From Methanosaeta sp. UBA80 (GTDB taxonomy: Archaea; Halobacteriota; Methanosarcinia; Methanotrichales; Methanotrichaceae), in NCBI GenBank assembly GCA_002505805.1, contig DAWB01000211.1, positions 12,594-19,969 on the forward strand: DNA of 7,376 bases, read 5' to 3'. The notes below the pieces were generated by a model. The model made no database searches, had not been told where the DNA came from, and saw nothing but the letters and a program-made list of their open reading frames with translations. Positions 5,140 through 7,376 of the stretch are shown here, one piece after another; position 1 is the first letter of the stretch; the number at the start of each line of letters is the position of its first letter. Both the position numbers and the translations under genes were made by a program.

Positions 5140-7376
5140 ATGTCTGCACTCCACGGGTATCCCCAATCCTCTCTGGTTCGCGTCAAAAAGGATGGCGCAA
5201 CAATTGGATTGGGAATGCTCGTGGATGACGAAAATATCATAACCTGCGCCCATGTGGTGGCCAGGGCGCTGGGAATAGCAGACGAGACACCCGAAATGCC
5301 TTCTGGCAAGCTAATCCTCGACTTTCCATACCTCAAGAGATCCTGTGAGGGGCATGTTATCCATTGGAGTCCTCCCTCGATAGATGAGCATTCTGGAGAG
5401 GTTGGGGATGTGGCAGTGCTGCGCCTGGACTCGAAGACGCAAGAAGCACAGCCAACTCCGCTCTCCCCAGCCAGGCCCCTTCCCGGTCATCAATTCAAAG
5501 CCGTGGGATATCCGAAAGGATATGAGAACTATGGGGCCTCTGCCGATGGCATCATCAAGGATATCCTGCCCAGCGGCCGCATGCAAATAGAAAGCCTTAC
5601 GGTCAATGGAGTGCCCGTCCAGGAGGGCTTCAGCGGCACTCCAGTGTGGGATGAAGAGCTCAAGGGCGTGGTTGGAATGGCAGTGGGTGCGCTCAAGGGC
5701 GACAGGGTAGGATTCATCATTCCTGCCCAGGAATTGCGCCGGATCTGGCCAGAGCTGCCACTATCTCCTCCTCCGGGCTTAAGCGAGGTTCCGCAGCTTC
5801 CTGGACAATTCGTGAATAGGCCCCTGGATCTGGCCGGGATGAAGGAGTCGCTCCTGAAAGAGATCAATCAGCCAGCAGGCTATCATAAGATAGCCGTCCT
5901 GGGGATGGGTGGAAGCGGGAAATCCATTCTGGCGGCAGCACTGGTTCTCAGGAACAAGGAGCTTTGGCAGTTCTTCCCGGATGGCATCTTCTGGATAAGA
6001 TTGGGCAAGGATGCAGGCCCGAAATTGCTGCAAAGGCAGCTCGGACTGGCGCAATCTCTTGGAGACAAGAAAGGCTTTCATGACATGGAGAAGGGCAGGG
6101 AGCGTCTACAAGAGCTATTGGGAGAGAGAAGAGTACTGATCGTCTTGGACGATCTGTGGGAGAGCGATCATTTCCTGCCCTTCGATTGCCTGGGGCCCAA
6201 TTGCAGGATGATGGTCACCACGCGGGATCTGGCGCTGCTCAAGGAGCTGGACTTCGAGGAGCAGAACGTGCATAAGCTGGGACTGCTCGACCCTGCCCAA
6301 TCGGGAGAGATGCTGGCCAATTATGCCGGGCAAAGACCTGATGCAGCCATCGAAAGTGAAGTGATAAAGGAGTGTGGCCGCTTGCCCCTGGCCCTGGCTA
6401 TGATCGGAGGCATGATCAAGAGCGATGACCGATTGCAGTGGAATGACATTTTAGAAATGCTCCGAAATGCGGATCTGGAGGAGATCAAGAAGAGGTTTAA
6501 GGATTATCCTTATCCTGATCTGCTGAAAGCCATTCAAGTGAGCGTCATGGCATTAGAGCCAGAGGAGCAGGCTCTTTATGCTGATTTTGCCGTTTTTCCA
6601 GAGGACACGCCAATACCCGAGGCTGTGTTGGAGGTCTTCTGGAAGTATCGAGGGCTGCCCGATTATAAGATTGGTCGCAAGCTGGCTCGCTTTCTCGATC
6701 TCTCTCTGGCCACATCCGACGGGAAGGGGAGAATCGTCCTTCACGACCTGCTATACGATTATGTGAGGAGGCAGGCAAGTGATCTGGAAGCATTGCACAG
6801 GTCTCTCCTGGAGGCTTACGGCAAGGTCTGTCCGGACGGCTGGCATACCGGCCCAGACGACGGCTACTTCTACCAGCATCTAGCCTACCATCTGCTCCAC
6901 TCCGGCAGAAAGGAGGAGCTGAAGGGGCTGCTCCTGGACCTGCGCTGGCTGGAGATCCGCCTGGAGAAGACTGATGTCACCTCTCTGATCTCAGATTATG
7001 ATCTGCTGCCTGATGATGAAGAGATCCGGCTCCTTCAGCACTGCCTGCGTCTTTCTTCTCATGTACTCTTCCGGGATTCTAGAGAGCTCAGCGGCCAGCT
7101 CCTTGGCAGAATGCAGGGTATAGACCTGCCGGGAATCAAGGGGTTGATGCAGCAAGCGGGTGGTGCGAAAGGCCGCCCTTGGCTGCGACCTATCATACCG
7201 AGCCTCACCGCCCCGGGAGGGCCCCTGATCAGAACTCTGGAGGACCATGCCGATTGGGTTAATGCTGTGGCTTTAACTTCGGACGGTCGGCGGGCTATCT
7301 CGGCATCATACGATAGGACTCTCAAGATCTGGGATCTGGAGAGCGGCGAGGCGATTCGAACTCTGGAGGGCCATGC
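5140..7376 (+). CDS. Trypsin-like protease / NB-ARC STAND NTPase / WD40 protein (C-terminus beyond the window)
   Basis: An open frame of 745 complete codons runs to the edge. Domain 1 (about 1-205) is a trypsin-like serine protease with His38 (TCAHVV), Asp90 (GDVAVLRLD) and Ser165 (GFSGTPVW), and no signal peptide, so it is intracellular. Domain 2 (about 230-540) is an NB-ARC STAND ATPase. It has Walker A GMGGSGKS (255-262), Walker B LIVLDDLW (333-340), a sensor-type TTR (360-362), a GLPLA-like CGRLPLALA (412-420) and an MHD-like LHD (534-536). A helical region without a recognised domain (about 541-690) leads into WD40 repeats from about residue 696, the first ending in LKIWDL, a second starting at the edge. 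By family knowledge, ligand binding by the repeats should trigger nucleotide exchange and oligomerisation, activating the protease. The ligand and the protease target are unknown. Stop codon and repeat number lie outside. Confidence 0.92.
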   Translation, partial: MSALHGYPQSSLVRVKKDGATIGLGMLVDDENIITCAHVVARALGIADETPEMPSGKLILDFPYLKRSCEGHVIHWSPPSIDEHSGEVGDVAVLRLDSKTQEAQPTPLSPARPLPGHQFKAVGYPKGYENYGASADGIIKDILPSGRMQIESLTVNGVPVQEGFSGTPVWDEELKGVVGMAVGALKGDRVGFIIPAQELRRIWPELPLSPPPGLSEVPQLPGQFVNRPLDLAGMKESLLKEINQPAGYHKIAVLGMGGSGKSILAAALVLRNKELWQFFPDGIFWIRLGKDAGPKLLQRQLGLAQSLGDKKGFHDMEKGRERLQELLGERRVLIVLDDLWESDHFLPFDCLGPNCRMMVTTRDLALLKELDFEEQNVHKLGLLDPAQSGEMLANYAGQRPDAAIESEVIKECGRLPLALAMIGGMIKSDDRLQWNDILEMLRNADLEEIKKRFKDYPYPDLLKAIQVSVMALEPEEQALYADFAVFPEDTPIPEAVLEVFWKYRGLPDYKIGRKLARFLDLSLATSDGKGRIVLHDLLYDYVRRQASDLEALHRSLLEAYGKVCPDGWHTGPDDGYFYQHLAYHLLHSGRKEELKGLLLDLRWLEIRLEKTDVTSLISDYDLLPDDEEIRLLQHCLRLSSHVLFRDSRELSGQLLGRMQGIDLPGIKGLMQQAGGAKGRPWLRPIIPSLTAPGGPLIRTLEDHADWVNAVALTSDGRRAISASYDRTLKIWDLESGEAIRTLEGH
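5573..5580. other. GCGGCCGC palindrome (NotI recognition sequence) inside the protease domain
   Basis: The eight-base NotI site occurs within the protease coding region at codons 145-147 (Ser-Gly-Arg). It is noted only because a NotI-family endonuclease is encoded in the same window. The site contains no adenine, so the linked adenine methyltransferase could not protect it. Confidence 0.9.
7234..7376 (+). repeat. WD40-coding tandem repeat, 126-base period
   Basis: The 17 bases at 7234-7250 (starting ACTCTGGAGG) recur at 7360-7376 with one difference. The offset is exactly 126 bases, or 42 codons, the usual length of a WD40 unit. The window ends inside the second copy, so how many near-identical units follow cannot be seen. 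Confidence 0.8.

Noticed and set aside
4397..6333. Minus-strand frames opposite the membrane, Trypco1 and protease-STAND genes
   Set aside because: All are antisense to well-supported plus-strand domains and show no coherent motifs.
1..7376. CRISPR array, tRNA, rRNA or insertion-sequence ends
   Set aside because: No spaced short repeats, no tRNA-like cloverleaf and no transposase or terminal inverted repeats were seen on reading either strand.

Overview
The window looks archaeal, most like a methanogen of the Methanosarcinales and possibly Methanothrix-like. That placement is inferred. The support is a zinc-ribbon protein of the archaeal HVO_0476 family, several start codons with a TATA-like box about 25-30 bases upstream and no Shine-Dalgarno (the archaeal leaderless pattern), and a T8 tract as a likely terminator. 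GC content is strongly mosaic.

Left part, minus strand. Bases 1-159 hold the first 53 codons of cofactor-independent phosphoglycerate mutase (gpmI). Next is a two-gene restriction-modification module, transcribed towards gpmI: a NotI-family restriction endonuclease (1344-2225) followed by a D12-class adenine-N6 DNA methyltransferase (419-1399), overlapping or almost touching. This module is visibly poorer in GC than its right-hand neighbours and looks acquired. Then come two housekeeping-type genes in one overlapping operon: an HVO_0476-family zinc-ribbon protein (2970-3533) and protein-L-isoaspartate O-methyltransferase (pcm, 2344-2988).

Right part, plus strand. From a divergent promoter region (3534-3657) comes a 69-residue protein of unknown function. 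A four-helix membrane protein with a GTG start (4031-4717) follows, then a two-gene unit: a Trypco1 (trypsin-co-occurring domain 1, CU044_2847 family) protein (4816-5136) and, three bases later, a large multidomain protein (5140 to beyond the edge). The large protein has an N-terminal trypsin-like serine protease with an intact His/Asp/Ser triad, a complete NB-ARC/STAND NTPase, a helical linker, and WD40 repeats that run off the window.

How the genes work together: the right end encodes a candidate immune or conflict system. WD40 repeats would sense a ligand, the STAND ATPase would switch and oligomerise, and the cytosolic protease would be the effector. Trypco1 would be a dedicated partner or substrate, and the adjacent membrane protein is a possible but unproven member. 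With the restriction-modification pair less than 3 kb away, the window reads as a small defence island around core genes. The Trypco1/protease/STAND association is known from comparative genomics. The specific archaeal arrangement, the membrane neighbour and the NotI-like enzyme paired with an adenine methylase are the less familiar elements.
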